Under the pieces are notes generated by a model. The model was not told where the DNA came from. It did no database searches and saw only the letters and a program-made list of their open reading frames with translations. The position numbers and the translations under genes are program-made. From positions 17,899,808 to 17,963,807 of the forward strand of contig NC_088315.1 in assembly GCF_910592395.1 (NCBI RefSeq): 64,000 nt of DNA, in the 5' to 3' direction. The stretch is from Lineus longissimus (lineage: Eukaryota; Nemertea; Pilidiophora; Heteronemertea; Lineidae). Shown piece after piece: positions 61,900-64,000 of the stretch (position 1 is its first letter; each line of letters starts with the position of its first letter).

Positions 61900-63830
61900 A
61901 AGATGCAAGTTGTTTATGTTTTGGACTTTCCGTCTAGAACCATATAGAAATAACACAGAAGAGAACTGCCTGCTCTCCACCCTCAACTACAGCCACTCAG
62001 GCTAATACCTTGATAAGTTGATAAATGAAATTGCAAAACCCCAGCAGAAAATGTCCCTAAAACTGCTACCATCATGTCCATCAATCATTCTGTTTAGTGT
62101 TAGTGTAACATTTTGTTTGTGTGAATTCCTCGTGGACTCTAACGATTATTCATGATGGGTTTCAGCGCCAAGTGGCATTAAAGAGTACTCAGCCATCTGT
62201 CTCGGCATGGGATGCACGCGATGTACAGTATGTGTACACATGTTTTTAAAGCAGATGACGGAATGCACGCGATCCGGAATCAATAACACAGCAGGCAGAA
62301 CTACAAATTGGACATTCGTAGGGGCTAAAATGGTTTGCCGCATTCAGACGTTAAATTGTATACAGATTTAAAAAGAATATCAGAGTACTTGTGTAGGGAA
62401 GTAGAGAATGAAAATTGATGATGGGGGGGAATGACATGGTTAAAACCAAATTTGTGGTGACTAGTTGGGTGGCTATTGCCCCCCCCCCAAACTGTACTGT
62501 ACCACCAATTGGTCATAGACTGCATCAGTCTATGGGTTTTTATCCCTCGTAGGTCATCTCGACCCTGGGTTTTCGGATATCAGCTCGTTCGGGACGCCAA
62601 GCTGTCAATCGGGACACCAACAAACCACGAAGCTGCCCCAGGGAGCTTCGCCAAAGTAAAACAAATAGTTTTACAAGCCTTTGAAAATAGGATGTTTGAC
62701 AATATACTATACTTTTAGAATAGTAGAAGTAAAACTGGATACCGTCACTGTAGTTTACAACAATGTCCATCGGTCCCTATTGTTGGGCTGTTGTGTTGCT
62801 CCACCAATATACTATACTTTTAAAAGGTTGGTGACAAACTTTTTCGCAACCACTGCATCAGCAACCCTTTGAAGACTGAGATGTCAAAGCATACGGTACT
62901 GAATTCCTTGGAAAGTGCATAAGTACTTCAGGCTGAAGTGATCATGATTGGTTGGAGTGGTCATTGACCGAGTAGTCTAGCTTCACCCATCAGAGACTGT
63001 TTCCGAATATGCAGGCCAGGCAAGCCCCCGTAACATTATTATGCGGATTTAAGTGCGTGTCATTTTTTTCAATTGCCATGAATAATAAGTGGACGACACC
63101 AAGTTCTCTGATGGTCATGATCTAACGCCCCCCCAACCTCGGGTGTTGTATCGATTCCAAGTAAAGTGTTTTTCATATCATTCCGGCCAAGGTACTTAGT
63201 TACTCTCAGGAATGTGACCAGATCACATTCACCAAAAGATAGTGGTGATGGACACCACCAGATTACAGTGCGGAGGCAGTGTTTGAATCGAGTTCAGACA
63301 TTTTCGTCCGAATATGCTGATCTCTGAAAACTCCCACTCAAGGTGTACTCTACGGTTTCTGCATAGATATGACAGAATGCCTCACTTTCGAATTGTGTAC
63401 TGGGGATAATGGGTATATTCTAGAAGATTCAAATGCACATCATGATCATTCCCAAGAGCTCTGCTCAGCTTCATTCAAACTCAGGAATGTATATTCGACC
63501 CGTCAGCTTTAAGCAAGTCAACACCGGCTGCCCAGGGCAGTCTAACATTGCTATTTGTAATCACATTATTACATCTAACATTGCTATTTGTAATCACATT
63601 ATTACAGTTTAGGAAACACTTTTGAAGGGTTCAGAGTGACAAACCCATAAAGACTAGCTAGAATTTTAAATTCTATTTACATAATGACACACATCCTAAT
63701 TTGACATCTGCGGCACAATGCATTACACATGAATTTTATAGCAGCAATTTAGCTGTGCCAATAATGTACTATGCTGCACCTGCTGTATTGAGCAAAAAAT
63801 AAAACTGTCTCAAATGGATTAACGATATAT
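61900..63830. other. Stretch without recognised gene
   Basis: No exon supported. It contains a duplicated CTAACATTGCTATTTGTAAT, CACATTATTACA pair at 63,541-63,606 and a C9 run at ~62,480. Confidence 0.4.
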
Positions 63831-63839
63831 TCACAGAAA

Positions 63840-63927
63840 AAATACACACTCAGAAAAATCTATCTGACCCGTCTAGAACTATCATGAATCACACACTGCC
63901 TGATTCTTAGAAAAACTGGCTCTTTAA
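63840..63927. mobile_element. Third copy of the long-TIR element terminus
   Basis: CATGAATCACACACTGCCTG, then ATTCTTAGAAAAACTGGCTC, TTTAAA matches the outer end of the right arm (60,121-60,176). Only the outermost part is present. Confidence 0.65.
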
Positions 63928-63958
63928 AAACCTAGACTTAAAAGGAAGCACCCAGACT

Positions 63959-64000
63959 ATAGCCGCACGTACACCACCTGAAAATGGACCACCAATGCCG
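63959..64000 (-). repeat. Partial repeat cut by window end
   Basis: It is the reverse complement of 23,005-23,047 (AGCCGCACGTACACCACCTG, AAAATGGACCACCAAT), so it belongs to the insertion at 22,740-23,053. Confidence 0.7.

Overview
This is a repeat-rich, AT-rich window from an animal genome. It has spliced genes with GT-AG introns of a few hundred bases to several kb, no operons, tRNA-derived SINEs, many MITEs and numerous minisatellites. The gene content (SBF-type DENN/myotubularin protein, SH3YL1, fatty acyl-CoA reductase) and the repeat style suggest a marine invertebrate, either a lophotrochozoan or a non-vertebrate deuterostome. I cannot resolve the phylum from sequence alone.

Layout. 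At 8.07-8.12 kb lies the minus-strand first coding exon of an SBF1/SBF2 homologue, with a TATA-less promoter-like region (8.12-8.31 kb). The rest of that gene would run leftward, and I found no second exon at 1-8.06 kb. At 9.3-15.6 kb is a complete plus-strand SH3YL1 homologue: eight coding exons, every junction in phase, 400 residues (SYLF domain, long basic/Ser-rich linker, C-terminal SH3). From 15.6 to 26.7 kb I see mainly repeats, including a LINE-like region with a 143-bp tandem amplification. From 48.3 down to 26.7 kb runs a minus-strand fatty acyl-CoA reductase (FAR). Nine coding segments are placed with matching phases, one of them weakly, covering the middle and C-terminal two thirds. 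It contains two alternative versions of one exon (34.0 and 30.5 kb), both 128 nt long with the same phases, which look mutually exclusive. The N-terminal Rossmann exons of FAR were not found. At 53.5-55.2 kb are weak traces of an unidentified minus-strand gene.

The most unusual object is a 3.9-kb inverted-repeat element at 56,269-60,176. It has ~755-bp terminal arms bounded by TTAA, and each arm carries five alternating copies of a 13-bp motif spaced 81-86 bp apart. Between the arms is the intact 3' part of a three-exon gene plus a second nested repeat.

Repeats. One MITE family (termini ACAGTRGAACCTC, about 180 bp, internally palindromic) occurs 18 times. Other families include two TTAA-flanked MITE types, a CRGGGTTTCYGCCAG-ended MITE, a MITE with CCCGTCACAGC-type ends, tRNA-like SINEs (one with a perfect 13-bp target duplication), LINE 3' fragments, and minisatellites that often lie close to exon borders.
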